The notes: generated from the sequence alone by a model not told the origin. DNA of 64,000 nucleotides from JAAXKN01 sp036261625 (GCA_036261625.1 DATAKL010000063.1:21704-85703); one strand, 5' to 3'; shown: positions 27,640-36,557, numbered from the stretch's first letter. Translations and numbers: made by a program.

Positions 27640-27814
27640 TTTTCACCTGCTTAAATTACATTTAAAGAAAATCTGGTAGTATTTTACGAAAATCGCATAT
27701 TCCGTTCTAATTTGCAACGCCAATGCAAAAAATATTAGCGGCCTCCCCTGACGGGGCCTGGGGGTGTGGGGGGATTTTTGAGGAACGCAATATGCTGTGA
27801 GCAGTAGCCTTTTA

Positions 27815-28159
27815 TTAAGCTGATTTTTTGAACTCTTCTAAAACTTTCTCCTGCAGGAACAGCTTGATTAAGGACTGGTACGGCACGTCCGAGCGGTTGG
27901 CCAGAACCTTCAGCTGGTCGAGCAAAGATACCGGAAGCCTTAGCGATATTGATTCTGTAGAAGGTTTCAGGTTTGGAAGAGTCACTTTCTGAGCCTTTGA
28001 AAAATCGTAATAGTCGCCCAGATCGTTCTTTTCAAAGAATTCCACTTCTTCTTCTTCCGACTTAAATTTCGGAAGAGGCTTTCTGATTACCTGCGGATTG
28101 TAAGACACACGGGTCTCAGGATTTTCAGCTTTGTTCTTCGTTTTCTTCTTGTTGCTCAT
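27815..28159 (-). CDS. brnA: BrnA-like antitoxin (CopG/RHH)
   Basis: The 114-residue protein has a disordered, Lys-rich N terminus, a toxin-binding segment ('EVEFFEKNDLGDYYDFSKAQKVTLPNLKPS') and a C-terminal ribbon-helix-helix domain ('SISLRLPVSLLDQLKVLANRSDVPYQSLIKLFLQEKV'). This is the arrangement of the BrnA antitoxin. It neutralises BrnT and represses the shared promoter through the RHH domain. Its start overlaps the end of the BrnT frame by 35 bases, and AAGGAAGG precedes the ATG, so translation is probably coupled. Confidence 0.87.
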   Translation of the reverse strand: MSNKKKTKNKAENPETRVSYNPQVIRKPLPKFKSEEEEVEFFEKNDLGDYYDFSKAQKVTLPNLKPSTESISLRLPVSLLDQLKVLANRSDVPYQSLIKLFLQEKVLEEFKKSA

Positions 28160-28442
28160 AAGCCTTCCTTTCTTTTTTATGCATTGTCCTTGAAGATATA
28201 GGTCTTATTTTAGTTCCCCTGACGGTAAAAATTACTGCCAGTTTTCTGCCCAGAATAGTCCTGCCAAAGGCTTTATATCTTATTTCCAAACCCGTTGAAT
28301 GGCCACTATCGTCAATAATTATTAAGGGTCTGTTATAGAATATCTGTTCGGTTTCAGACGTGGAGACCTGATGTTTTATCCAGTTTTTTTCTTTGTTCCC
28401 TTCGTCCCACTCGAACCCGTCAATATTAGAAAGATCTATCAT
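28125..28442 (-). CDS. brnT: BrnT-like ribonuclease toxin
   Basis: A 105-residue protein of the BrnT family: 'FEWDEGNKEKNWIKHQVS' at the N terminus and 'RTILGRKLAVIFTVRGTKIRPISSRTMHKKERKAYE' at the C terminus are the family pattern, with the conserved Arg and Lys residues of the RelE-like fold. It cleaves RNA and slows growth when free of antitoxin. The ATG at 28442 is chosen because an open frame to 28481 would start upstream of the promoter's -10 element. It is the first gene of the pair, as in known brnTA operons. Confidence 0.88.
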   Translation of the reverse strand: MIDLSNIDGFEWDEGNKEKNWIKHQVSTSETEQIFYNRPLIIIDDSGHSTGLEIRYKAFGRTILGRKLAVIFTVRGTKIRPISSRTMHKKERKAYEQQEENEEQS

Positions 28443-28469
28443 AAATAAAATCGTCTTGTATATGTTCAA

Positions 28470-28498
28470 AGTATACATCAATTCTTTTTGAAAGTCAA
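28470..28498 (-). promoter_or_regulatory. Promoter of the brnTA operon
   Basis: On the minus strand TTGACT, 17 bases and TATACT form a near-consensus sigma-70 promoter. It would give a leader of about 20 bases before the BrnT start at 28442. Confidence 0.65.
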
Positions 28499-28537
28499 CT
28501 CAAAGTAACCTCAGCATAATGACAAAAATATTCCCCC

Positions 28538-28750
28538 ATGGGGAAATATCTTAAATATTTTTGGATGAGGGGTGTTATTTGTGGAGAAAAAATCTTATTT
28601 TCTACGAGTGAAGATTACTTTCTGTTCAATCCGACTATTGTTTATTCTTTTTCCGGTTGTAAGCTTTTACAAAATGCAGGACTGTATGGGTGTGTGAAAT
28701 GCATATATAATTGATTGCGGGGATCCATTAATCCTGCAATCTTTTTTTTT
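28538..28750 (+). other. Candidate short transcript or 58-codon ORF ending at an orphan terminator
   Basis: The intergenic region between brnT and hppA holds an open frame from ATG 28538 to TGA 28712-28714 (58 codons, starting 'MGKYLKYFWMRG', four Cys) that runs straight into a strong terminator (28713-28750). No ribosome-binding site precedes the ATG, so a non-coding RNA is at least as likely as a small protein. I do not recognise either. Confidence 0.3.
28713..28750 (+). terminator. Rho-independent terminator without an upstream annotated gene
   Basis: GATTGCGGGG pairs with TCCTGCAATC (two G-U pairs) over a 9-base loop and is followed by nine or ten T. It lies 104 bases before hppA, so transcripts from upstream would stop here. 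Confidence 0.75.
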
Positions 28751-28853
28751 CTCTATCCCGAAAGTGCATATTCCGCCTGTTTATCATAACGCTGATAAGC
28801 AGTTCTTTTGCCTGATATAGTTATCTAACATATAATAAAACAGGAGAGAAAAG

Positions 28854-31025
28854 ATGGAAGCCAATCTCATTTTGGCAATCAGCATACTGGGACTTTTATT
28901 TGCCGCTTATTTAACACGCTACGTTCTAAAACAGGATACAGGATCCGCAAGGATGCAGGAGATCAGCAACGCCATCAAGGTGGGAGCCGAGGCCTTTCTG
29001 CGCCGTCAGAACAGGACCATTGTATATCTCGCCATTGCACTTGCAGCCTTCATATATATAATCTACGCTTTTGTCAGAACCCCTAACCCGCACGATCCGG
29101 CCAGTCCTTCGCAGCTAGCACTCTGGACCACAATATCTTTCGTACTCGGCGCCGCATGCTCGGTTGCAGCAGGATATATGGGAATGTGGGTTGCAATCCG
29201 CACAAACATCAGAACAGCCGCCGCAGCCATTAAGGGAATGAACGGGGCGCTCAGGACGGCTTTAAGAGGAGGCGCTGTTTCGGGCTTCTTTGTTGTTGCA
29301 ATGAGCCTCTTGGGCGTTGCAGGACTCTTTACTATTGTAAGCCGGCTTGGCGTTACAGATGACCCGGCAAAGATTCCGCTTCTTATTGTAGGCTACGGAT
29401 TCGGGGCCAGCTTTGTTGCGCTTTTTGCACAGCTTGGAGGAGGCATTTATACCAAAGCTGCCGACGTAGGAGCCGACCTGGTGGGTAAGGTTGAAGCCGG
29501 AATTCCTGAAGATGACCCCCGTAACCCCGCCGTTGTGGCCGACCTGGTGGGCGATAACGTTGGCGACTGCGCAGGAAGAGGCGCCGACTTGTTTGAATCC
29601 ACAGCCGCTGAAAACATCGGCGCAATGATTCTGGCTGCGGGACTCTACCGCGCAAACGCTGCAGTGTTTGAAGCACAGGGGCTCACGCTTCTTTCAGTTC
29701 TCCTCTTCCCTCTCGTTGCACGCGCATTCGGTATCATTGCTTCAATTGTCGGTGTTCTTATTGTAAAGACAAACGAAGAAGAAGACCCTATGAATGCCTT
29801 AAACCGCGGATTCTATGTTACTGCGGGTCTGGCCATGGTTGGATTTTTTATAGCTTCAAGATGGCTTCTTGGAACTTACTATCTTAACTTCTTCTTCTGC
29901 GGTGCAATAGGCGTTTTAATTTCACTGGCTTTCGTTTATCTCACACAGTATTACACTGAGTACCGCTACCGCCCGGTTAAATATATTGCCGAGGCTTCAC
30001 AGACAGGGTCTGCCACAAACATTATTGCAGGACTTGCAGTCGGCATGGAATCTACAGGCTTCCCGATCCTTGTTATCGGAACAGGCATTGTAAGCACTTA
30101 CTTCCTTGGACAGAATTCAGGACTTAAGGACGCAGGACTTTTCGGTACGGCTGTTGCAACAATGGGTATGCTTGGAACGGCAGCATACATTCTGGCCATG
30201 GATACCTTCGGTCCCATTACAGACAACGCAGGCGGAATTGTTGAAATGAGTCAGCAGGAAGAATCGATAAGAAGAAAAACCGACAGACTGGATTCAGTTG
30301 GTAATACAACCAAGGCTCTTACAAAAGGTTATGCCGTGGGTTCAGCTGCTCTGGCAGCATTCCTTCTTTTCGGAGCCTATATTGATGAAGTAAGGAACTA
30401 TGTTCCCGGCTTTCAGCCTGTTATTAATCTTAACAAGCCTGAAGTTTTTGTCGGTGCAATCTTAGGCGCCATGCTGGTTTACATTTTCTCCTCGCTTGCA
30501 ATTAAAGCTGTAGGCAAGGCAGCATATTCCATTATACGCAACGTGCGCGATCAGTTTAAGAACAATCCCGGCATTATGCTTGGAACATCAAAGCCCGATT
30601 ACGGACAGTGCGTTGACATTGCAACCAAGGCAGCGCTTCAGAAGATGGTTGTGCCGGGTTTACTGGTTGTAGGAATGACAGTTGGTGTTGGACTCATATT
30701 CAAGTTTGTTTATTACCTGGGCGGAGGCGCTAACAATCCCAACGGCGCAAGCGGAGCCGAGGTAGTTGGCGGGTACCTGATGGTTGCAACAATTACAGGT
30801 ATTTTATTTGCGCTCTTCTTAAATAACGGCGGCGGCGCATGGGACAATGCAAAGAAGTTTATTGAAACAGGAGCCTACGGCGGAAGGCACACAGAGCCTC
30901 ACAAGGCGTCAGTTGTAGGCGACACGGTAGGCGATCCGTTCAAGGATACCGCAGGTCCCTCGCTTCACGTTTTAATTAAGCTTTTAAGCACGCTGACGCT
31001 GGTTCTGGCGCCGTTATTTATATAA
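28854..31025 (+). CDS. hppA: Membrane-bound proton-translocating pyrophosphatase
   Basis: The 723-residue integral membrane protein (about 16 helices) couples PPi hydrolysis to cation transport. The catalytic loop 'DVGADLVGKVEAGIPEDDPRNP' followed by 'ADLVGDNVGDCAGRGADLFES' and the C-terminal 'VVGDTVGDPFKDTAGPSLHVLIK' bind Mg-PPi. The 'GNTTKALTKGYAVGSAAL' segment has Lys where K+-dependent enzymes have Ala ('GNTTAA'), so this is probably a K+-independent H+ pump. GGAG precedes the ATG. It is monocistronic and ends at a strong terminator. Confidence 0.97.
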   Translation: MEANLILAISILGLLFAAYLTRYVLKQDTGSARMQEISNAIKVGAEAFLRRQNRTIVYLAIALAAFIYIIYAFVRTPNPHDPASPSQLALWTTISFVLGAACSVAAGYMGMWVAIRTNIRTAAAAIKGMNGALRTALRGGAVSGFFVVAMSLLGVAGLFTIVSRLGVTDDPAKIPLLIVGYGFGASFVALFAQLGGGIYTKAADVGADLVGKVEAGIPEDDPRNPAVVADLVGDNVGDCAGRGADLFESTAAENIGAMILAAGLYRANAAVFEAQGLTLLSVLLFPLVARAFGIIASIVGVLIVKTNEEEDPMNALNRGFYVTAGLAMVGFFIASRWLLGTYYLNFFFCGAIGVLISLAFVYLTQYYTEYRYRPVKYIAEASQTGSATNIIAGLAVGMESTGFPILVIGTGIVSTYFLGQNSGLKDAGLFGTAVATMGMLGTAAYILAMDTFGPITDNAGGIVEMSQQEESIRRKTDRLDSVGNTTKALTKGYAVGSAALAAFLLFGAYIDEVRNYVPGFQPVINLNKPEVFVGAILGAMLVYIFSSLAIKAVGKAAYSIIRNVRDQFKNNPGIMLGTSKPDYGQCVDIATKAALQKMVVPGLLVVGMTVGVGLIFKFVYYLGGGANNPNGASGAEVVGGYLMVATITGILFALFLNNGGGAWDNAKKFIETGAYGGRHTEPHKASVVGDTVGDPFKDTAGPSLHVLIKLLSTLTLVLAPLFI

Positions 31026-31044
31026 TATGTTTCTAAAGCAATAA

Positions 31045-31076
31045 AAAAGGCTGCTTTTCGGGCAGCCTTTTTTATT
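31045..31076 (+). terminator. Terminator of hppA
   Basis: AAGGCTGC and GCAGCCTT form an 8-bp stem followed by a run of T, twenty bases past the stop. Confidence 0.9.
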
Positions 31077-31333
31077 TTGGTTTTCTTTTATTTAACTTAT
31101 CCTTAGCCTAACTTTCTTCCCTTTCACGGAAGTCCGTTCTGCAGCCGATGGCGCCGTTGCAGGAGTTTGTGATTCCTGAAATTAAGGGGGACAAACCTAT
31201 TATTCCCATATATCTTGACTCCTCTTCCCCTATGAAAAGCCAGGATAGCCTGGCAAGTTTTCTAAAAAAAGTGATGATTTTTTACTTATTATTTATATAT
31301 TAGTCTTAAATATCAGGAATATCTGGGGTCGAA
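31077..31333. other. Intergenic region before the REC-PAS gene
   Basis: It holds no convincing gene. A 54-codon open frame from ATG 31148 lacks a ribosome-binding site and resembles nothing known. Confidence 0.4.
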
Positions 31334-32152
31334 ATGAAAGAGAATTATTTCAAAGTCTTGATGATTGAGGATAGCCGCACTTTTGCGCAGCTGATTCTTG
31401 AAATGATTGAGGATGCCCGCGGTGCGGAAATAAATCTGGACCACGCATTCAGGCTTTCTACAGGTCTGGACCTCCTCTCGAAGGATCACTATGACGTTAT
31501 TCTGCTGGACCTTTCTCTTCCGGACTCAATTGGACTCGATACACTGAGAAAAGTAAAGGAGTTTGCACCTGAAATTCCCGTTGTGGTTATGACCAGTCTG
31601 GATGACGAGGATACTGCCGCCCGGGCACTGCAGACCGGTGCACAGGATTACCTCGTTAAGGGCGATTTCGATACAAACCTCCTGGTAAGATCCCTTAAAT
31701 ACGCAATTGAACGTAAACGCGCTAACGACCTCCTCAGGGAATCGGAACAGATGCTTTCAGCTGTTTTCCAGGAAATTCCATCCCTTATTGCAATTACTAC
31801 ATTCAAGGAAGGCCTCTTTATAGATGTGAACAGGGCCTTCGAAACCATTACGGGCTACAGCCGCAATGAAGTGCTGGCACACACTCTTCTTGATATGGCT
31901 TTCTTCCAGAGTGAACAGGAACGCGAAGGTTTCCGGAAAATACTGAAGGAACATGGATTCATTCAGAACATGGAAATCACCTTCAGAAAAAAATCCGGCG
32001 AACTGATAACGGGGCTTCTGTCCGTAAGAAGGCTTAAGCTGAAAGGAAAAGAATGCCTTTTAAGCGTGTTTACTGATATTACCGAACGCAAGCGCATCGA
32101 AGAACACCTGAAATCACTCCTTGAACTCCAGTCTTCGGGGAAAAAGGAATAA
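31334..32152 (+). CDS. Response regulator with C-terminal PAS domain
   Basis: Residues ~5-120 form a receiver domain: acidic 'IEDSRT', the phosphoacceptor Asp in 'DVILLDLSLPDS', the Thr/Ser in 'VVMTSLDD' and Lys in 'DYLVKGDFD'. Residues ~140-255 form a PAS domain ('FQEIPSLIAITTFKEGLFIDVNRAFETITGYSRNEV' and the ending 'FTDITERK'). There is no output enzyme or HTH, so it probably passes the signal to a partner by protein contact. It lies directly before the Crp/Fnr gene on the same strand, with a 104-base gap. Confidence 0.9.
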   Translation: MKENYFKVLMIEDSRTFAQLILEMIEDARGAEINLDHAFRLSTGLDLLSKDHYDVILLDLSLPDSIGLDTLRKVKEFAPEIPVVVMTSLDDEDTAARALQTGAQDYLVKGDFDTNLLVRSLKYAIERKRANDLLRESEQMLSAVFQEIPSLIAITTFKEGLFIDVNRAFETITGYSRNEVLAHTLLDMAFFQSEQEREGFRKILKEHGFIQNMEITFRKKSGELITGLLSVRRLKLKGKECLLSVFTDITERKRIEEHLKSLLELQSSGKKE

Positions 32153-32256
32153 GAGTTCCCTCTTTTCATTTTGTATAAAGCTAAGTTTTTCCTTATATTC
32201 GGATTTAATATTCCGATTATACTATAAAGAACTTATGGCAAAAAATTTACAATTTT

Positions 32257-32964
32257 ATGGAAACAATTAAAGAGGATATTTTCAGGGACAAGCTGAGTGC
32301 GCTTCCCTTATTTTCGGAGCTGGAAAACTGCCAGATAGAACAGGTTGCCGCAATCAGCAAGGAATGCCGTTTTAAGAAGAACACAATTATCTTTATGGAA
32401 GGCGAAGGCTACAGGGGATTTTTTGTGGTCCTTCAGGGATCGGTAAAGGTTTACCGTTCCTCATCTTCGGGCAAAGAAGCCATTCTTCACATAATAAAGC
32501 CTTTCAACGCCTTTGCCGACGTGCCTCTTTTTGAAGGGGGCAATTACCCGGTAAGCGCACAGGCGCTTGAGGACAGCGTGCTGCTCTTTATTCCGAAGAA
32601 CGAGTTCATCGGGCTTCTGGAGAAGAATATATCTATAAGTCTCAAAATGCTTGCAGGTTTTGCCAGGCGCCTTAAAGAGATGACGAACAAGGTAAAGGAT
32701 CTTTCGGAGAAGGAAGTTATAAACAGGCTCTGCAGCTATCTGGTTGGTGAAGTGGAGGCAGGAGGAAAGACGAATCTGCCCGAGCCTTTTATAAAGCTGA
32801 CTGTAACGAAAGCAACCATTGCAGCCTATCTGGGCACAATAACCGAGACCTTATCGCGCACCTTCCGCAAGCTGGAGACAGAGGGTATAATACGCGTGCA
32901 GGGAAAGAAGATTTTTATTTCAGATTATGCAAAGCTGAAGGAATTGGGGAAAGGAAAAAGCTGA
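32257..32964 (+). CDS. Crp/Fnr-family regulator, possibly of the HcpR/Dnr type
   Basis: The 235-residue protein has an N-terminal cyclic-nucleotide-like effector domain (residues ~15-130, 'GYRGFFVVLQGSVKVYRSSSSGKEAILHII'), a dimer helix and a C-terminal winged HTH ('TKATIAAYLGTITETLSRTFRKLETEGII'). The recognition helix has Glu197, Ser200 and Arg201 (ETLSR), the residues that read TTGA half-sites in Fnr-type proteins. The Fnr-type N-terminal cysteine cluster is absent, so oxygen sensing through 4Fe-4S is unlikely; haem-based NO sensing as in HcpR is possible. The TTGAC-N4-GTCAA site at 21221 is a likely target. Confidence 0.9.
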   Translation: METIKEDIFRDKLSALPLFSELENCQIEQVAAISKECRFKKNTIIFMEGEGYRGFFVVLQGSVKVYRSSSSGKEAILHIIKPFNAFADVPLFEGGNYPVSAQALEDSVLLFIPKNEFIGLLEKNISISLKMLAGFARRLKEMTNKVKDLSEKEVINRLCSYLVGEVEAGGKTNLPEPFIKLTVTKATIAAYLGTITETLSRTFRKLETEGIIRVQGKKIFISDYAKLKELGKGKS

Positions 32965-32977
32965 GTTGCAGTCCTAC

Positions 32978-33046
32978 TGAATAGCCACGAGCTTTAGCTC
33001 GTGGATTACGCGATTCCCCTCTCTTTTGGGCTTTAGCCCCAGATCA
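32978..33046. repeat. Truncated REPIN-like repeat
   Basis: It has the TGAATAGCC end, the left hairpin CCACGAGCTTTAGCTCGTGG and the first half of the central arm (GGGCTTTAGCCCCAGATCAT), then stops six bases before the histidine kinase stop codon. The right half is missing. Confidence 0.85.
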
Positions 33047-33051
33047 TCATT

Positions 33052-35181
33052 CTATTGCGCAGCATTATTGAATGTTACGGTAAATGTGGTGCCTTTGTCT
33101 TTTTGGCTCTTTACATCTATTTCTGCGCCGTTCAGGTCGCAGTACCTTTTTACTAATGCAAGACCCAGACCGTTGCCTTCAAAACGCCTCGTGTAGCCCC
33201 CTTCTTCCTGCGAAAACGGCGTGAATAACTTCGGAATGAATTCTTCTGAAATACCCACACCTGTATCACTGACCTGAAAGACTAAGTTTTTATTTCCGTC
33301 ATTGTAAAGCATTACTTTGATAGATCCTCTCCTGGTAAATTTAACAGCGTTATCCAGTATGTTCTGCACAATCTGAAGAGCAGAATACCCGTCAACTTTT
33401 ACAACAGATGATTCAGCCTTATTGGCATATGTGAATTCTATCTTTCTTGCATTGGCTGAGGCCTCAAATTGCGAAAGGTTTCCGCTTATTATGTCACGGT
33501 CGAGATCCATGGTTTCAAACCGGGCTTCATAGCCGTCGGTCTGCATCTCTGCCATGCTGATTATCATCTCGACTGTCCTGATAAGCCTCAGGCCCCCGTT
33601 CGTAAGCATATGGAATCCGCTTTCAGTTTCGGGAGTCATGTGTTCGCTTAACAGCATCTTTAATAATGATGCAAAGTTTATCATTGTGTTTACGGGCGTT
33701 CTGATTTCGTGCGACATGAGGGAGAGGAATTCGGATTTTATTTTTGCCGAAGATTCTGCTTTTTCCTTTGCCTGCCTGAGGTTGTCCTGCATGAGCTTTC
33801 CTTCGGTTATGTCCTCGCGCATAAAAATGAAATGCGATAACTTTCCCTCATCGTCCCTCAGTGCACTTACTGTAACGACGGACCAGAACTGAGTGCCGTC
33901 TTTTTTACGGCACATAAGTTCCCTTTTCCATTCCCTGCCGTTTACGACCGTCTCAACAAGTTCCCTCTGCACCGCGGGGTCCGATATGTCGTTCTGCAGC
34001 AGCGGGGGCAAATTTCCCATTACATCCTTCGGACTGTAGCCTGTAAGCTCTGAATAAGAAGGGTTGATGTACTCGGTGCACCAGCCGGCATCTGAAATGA
34101 GAATTGCTACAGGGCTCTGCTCCACTGCCATGAAGAGCTTTTTATTTTCATCTATTTCTTTTCTTAAAAGTTCATTTATAAAGTTCAGGCTTTCTGTTCT
34201 TTCAGCTACTTTTTCCTCGAGGCTTTCTTTTAATTTCTGAAGCTCCAGTTCGGCAAGCCTTCGTTCTGTAATATCCATGAAGCTCTCAAGCAGATATTCC
34301 TCATCATCACCCAGCCTTATAGGCAGGACTTTCCGGATTATATAATAATAGAATGAAGTGCCGTCTGCATTAATAATTGAGCATTCCCCGGAATTCATAT
34401 CCATGCAAATGCCGTCCGAAGTTTTTTCCTTTTTATGGCAGCATGCGCAGTAGCGGTTTCTGTCGGTGCCGATTAAGAGCTGCTTCGGGATTCCGAGCAT
34501 TTTGCGGGCTACCTGGTTTGCATCCAGGATCTGGTTATTGTTCTTATTAATAATGAAAATGCCGGTCTGAAGCGAGTCGAGTATTTTCATAATTTCCATT
34601 TTGCTCTGCACGAGTCCGTTTACCTTGCGCGTAAATTCATTCTCAAATGAAGTTCTTATTGTACTGAGTTCACTCTGAACGAGGTGCAGTTTTATTTCGG
34701 AGGCGAGGTGGCCGGCGTACATTTTGAAAAGGTTCAGCACCTGGAGTTCAATTTCGAAAGCAGGGACACCGAGTTCAACGATTATAAAGCCGATAACGCC
34801 TGTAAAACTGATAAGCGGAATAATGAGAACGTCGCTGTTGTTTTTCTCCCTTGTGGGTGCTGAAATTGTAATATCGCTTCGGGTTATCGATTTTGCTATG
34901 AGGCCGTTATCAACGAGTTCCTGAAAGAGGCTTTCGGCTTTTTCTTCCGGAATAGCGGGCAGTGAAATCTTATGTTTGAATTCAAAGGTCTCTTCGTCGA
35001 GAAGGGAAAGTGAAACGGATCTGCAAATATCGAGATTTAAGAAAACATTCAGACCTGCTTCAAGTGCCGCATCGAAAGAGACGCCCGAGGCTTTCACGTC
35101 ATGATAAAAGAAAACTTCTTTCCAGAATTTCCTGATCAATGTTTCATTTAATGTCAGTACGGGAGAAATGTCGCTATGCAT
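33052..35181 (-). CDS. PAS-domain sensor histidine kinase
   Basis: The 709-residue, apparently soluble kinase has an N-terminal GAF-like domain (residues ~20-165), a first PAS domain (~195-305), a coiled coil (~305-345), a second PAS domain (~346-460), HisKA with phosphoacceptor His491 ('LMSHEIRTPVNTM'), and HATPase with N box 'NILDNAVKFT', 'DTGVGIS' and 'GNGLGLALVKRY'. The first PAS carries Cys245, Cys247, Cys248, Cys259 and Cys267, a pattern seen in redox- or metal-sensing PAS domains. No receiver domain is fused. It is the last gene of a three-gene unit with the HDOD gene four bases upstream. Confidence 0.93.
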   Translation of the reverse strand: MHSDISPVLTLNETLIRKFWKEVFFYHDVKASGVSFDAALEAGLNVFLNLDICRSVSLSLLDEETFEFKHKISLPAIPEEKAESLFQELVDNGLIAKSITRSDITISAPTREKNNSDVLIIPLISFTGVIGFIIVELGVPAFEIELQVLNLFKMYAGHLASEIKLHLVQSELSTIRTSFENEFTRKVNGLVQSKMEIMKILDSLQTGIFIINKNNNQILDANQVARKMLGIPKQLLIGTDRNRYCACCHKKEKTSDGICMDMNSGECSIINADGTSFYYYIIRKVLPIRLGDDEEYLLESFMDITERRLAELELQKLKESLEEKVAERTESLNFINELLRKEIDENKKLFMAVEQSPVAILISDAGWCTEYINPSYSELTGYSPKDVMGNLPPLLQNDISDPAVQRELVETVVNGREWKRELMCRKKDGTQFWSVVTVSALRDDEGKLSHFIFMREDITEGKLMQDNLRQAKEKAESSAKIKSEFLSLMSHEIRTPVNTMINFASLLKMLLSEHMTPETESGFHMLTNGGLRLIRTVEMIISMAEMQTDGYEARFETMDLDRDIISGNLSQFEASANARKIEFTYANKAESSVVKVDGYSALQIVQNILDNAVKFTRRGSIKVMLYNDGNKNLVFQVSDTGVGISEEFIPKLFTPFSQEEGGYTRRFEGNGLGLALVKRYCDLNGAEIDVKSQKDKGTTFTVTFNNAAQ

Positions 35182-35185
35182 TTTA

Positions 35186-36031
35186 TTAATCCAGGATATG
35201 GCTGATTGTCTGACTAAAGTCTATCATGAGGGCCGGAGCGATATCAGTAAAGACATCGGCCGGGAGTGCGAGTGTATTAAGGGCCTTCAGGTTCGGCTGC
35301 GGGACCAGGTGATCGCCGGGGTTCCCGAGGTCGAACATTCTCACTGCAATGTCGGCCATATGGACACAGGCCGTAAGAGTATCGGCTTTGCCGTCATTAA
35401 GTCCGAAATGATGATAGTATATTGTATTTTTTATAACCGGCGGAAGCTTCCATCTTTCTGCCAGAAGTCTTCCCGCTTCAGCGTGGTCGATGCCGATGGA
35501 GGCTCTTTCAGCTTCTTTAATGAGGCAGTTTTTTTTCTCAATGATCCTGAATACCTCGAGGTACTGCTCGCCCAAGAGATCCAGCAGAAGAAGTTTTCCT
35601 ATATCGTGCAGTATGCCGGCAAGGAAGTATTGTTCCAGGTTAGGCGCCTTGACTGAAGCCCCGAGCATTCTGGTACAAATACCTGCTGCAATTGAGTGTG
35701 CCCAGAAGTCCCTCGGCTTCAAATATTCCGAGTATTTGCTTTTGGAGAAGAATTTAATTACAGAAAGTGCCAGGATGATATTTTTCAGCTCATTAAAGCC
35801 GAGGTGCAGAATGGCCTGTGGAATTGTATCGATTCTGCCGCGGAAGCCGAAGAAGGGGCTGTTGGCAACCTTAAGGACCTTAAATGCCGAGGCCTGATCG
35901 GTGGAAACAATTTTTGCGATATCATCCGTAGTGGATCTGGGGTTATTCATTGCCTCTGAAATTGCATAGAAGATCGTAGGCAGTGTAGGCAGGTCCTTTA
36001 TGCTTTCAGTTATTTTTTCAACTATATCCAT
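35186..36031 (-). CDS. HDOD-domain signalling protein
   Basis: The 281-residue protein is essentially one HDOD domain: 'LPTLPTIFYAISEAMNNPRSTTDDIAKIVSTDQASAFKVLKVANS', 'QAILHLGFNELKNIILALSV', 'HSIAAGICTRMLG' and 'FLAGILHDIGKLLL'. The family is a degenerate HD-type domain found in chemotaxis and second-messenger signalling; here an HD pair remains in 'LHDIGK'. It lies between a small protein and the histidine kinase and is likely their co-transcribed partner. Confidence 0.9.
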   Translation of the reverse strand: MDIVEKITESIKDLPTLPTIFYAISEAMNNPRSTTDDIAKIVSTDQASAFKVLKVANSPFFGFRGRIDTIPQAILHLGFNELKNIILALSVIKFFSKSKYSEYLKPRDFWAHSIAAGICTRMLGASVKAPNLEQYFLAGILHDIGKLLLLDLLGEQYLEVFRIIEKKNCLIKEAERASIGIDHAEAGRLLAERWKLPPVIKNTIYYHHFGLNDGKADTLTACVHMADIAVRMFDLGNPGDHLVPQPNLKALNTLALPADVFTDIAPALMIDFSQTISHILD

Positions 36032-36058
36032 ACTGAATCCTGTTTGGCTTAAATTGGG

Positions 36059-36370
36059 TTATTTCAGGAGGAGCTCGACTGCCGCCTTAAGTAAATTTTC
36101 CTCAATGGGGTTCCGGGGCTGCCAGCTCATTCTTTTTATCAGCTCTTCCTCAGCTTTTCTCATCAGTTCAGGATCGTATGCCTTTTTTTCATTTTCCTCC
36201 TGGTCGTTATAGACCATTACAGAAGGGATTCCCCAGGTTTTCAGCATTCCGATATGCCGGCTTTCAATTACAGCACCCTTTGACAGGAGCATCTGCCCGA
36301 ATTTATTCACAACGGGGCTTTCCAGTATCATACCGGGCTGAATTTGGTCTGTTTCAACGAGCTTTGACAT
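36059..36370 (-). CDS. Small protein resembling the N-terminal domain of HD-GYP proteins
   Basis: A 103-residue soluble protein starting 'MSKLVETDQIQPGMILESPVVNKFGQMLLSKGAVIESRHIGMLKTWGI', which resembles the short beta-rich domain that precedes many HD-GYP phosphodiesterases. A charged helical tail follows. It is the first gene of the unit with HDOD and the histidine kinase, 27 bases before HDOD, and may be an adaptor for that pathway. I do not recognise a named family. Confidence 0.75.
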   Translation of the reverse strand: MSKLVETDQIQPGMILESPVVNKFGQMLLSKGAVIESRHIGMLKTWGIPSVMVYNDQEENEKKAYDPELMRKAEEELIKRMSWQPRNPIEENLLKAAVELLLK

Positions 36371-36557
36371 AATCCTTTAAAAAATTGTTATTCTACTATA
36401 TATATATGGTGACGGGGCAAGTTTACGGAAAAATTTTTAAATATTTTTAATTTTTATTCATTTGCCCCAAAAAACACAGAAAAATCAGCAAAAAGCTGAA
36501 TTAAGCGGGTTGAAGAGGATAAAAACGTCCTGGAATTGACGGATGTAAAAGTTTTGT

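Noticed and set aside
28488..28520. Plus-strand promoter for the orphan transcript
   Set aside because: TTGAAA and CATAAT are separated by 21 bases, outside the normal range.
31148..31315. 54-codon frame upstream of the REC-PAS gene
   Set aside because: No ribosome-binding site, no similarity known to me, and a low-complexity end.
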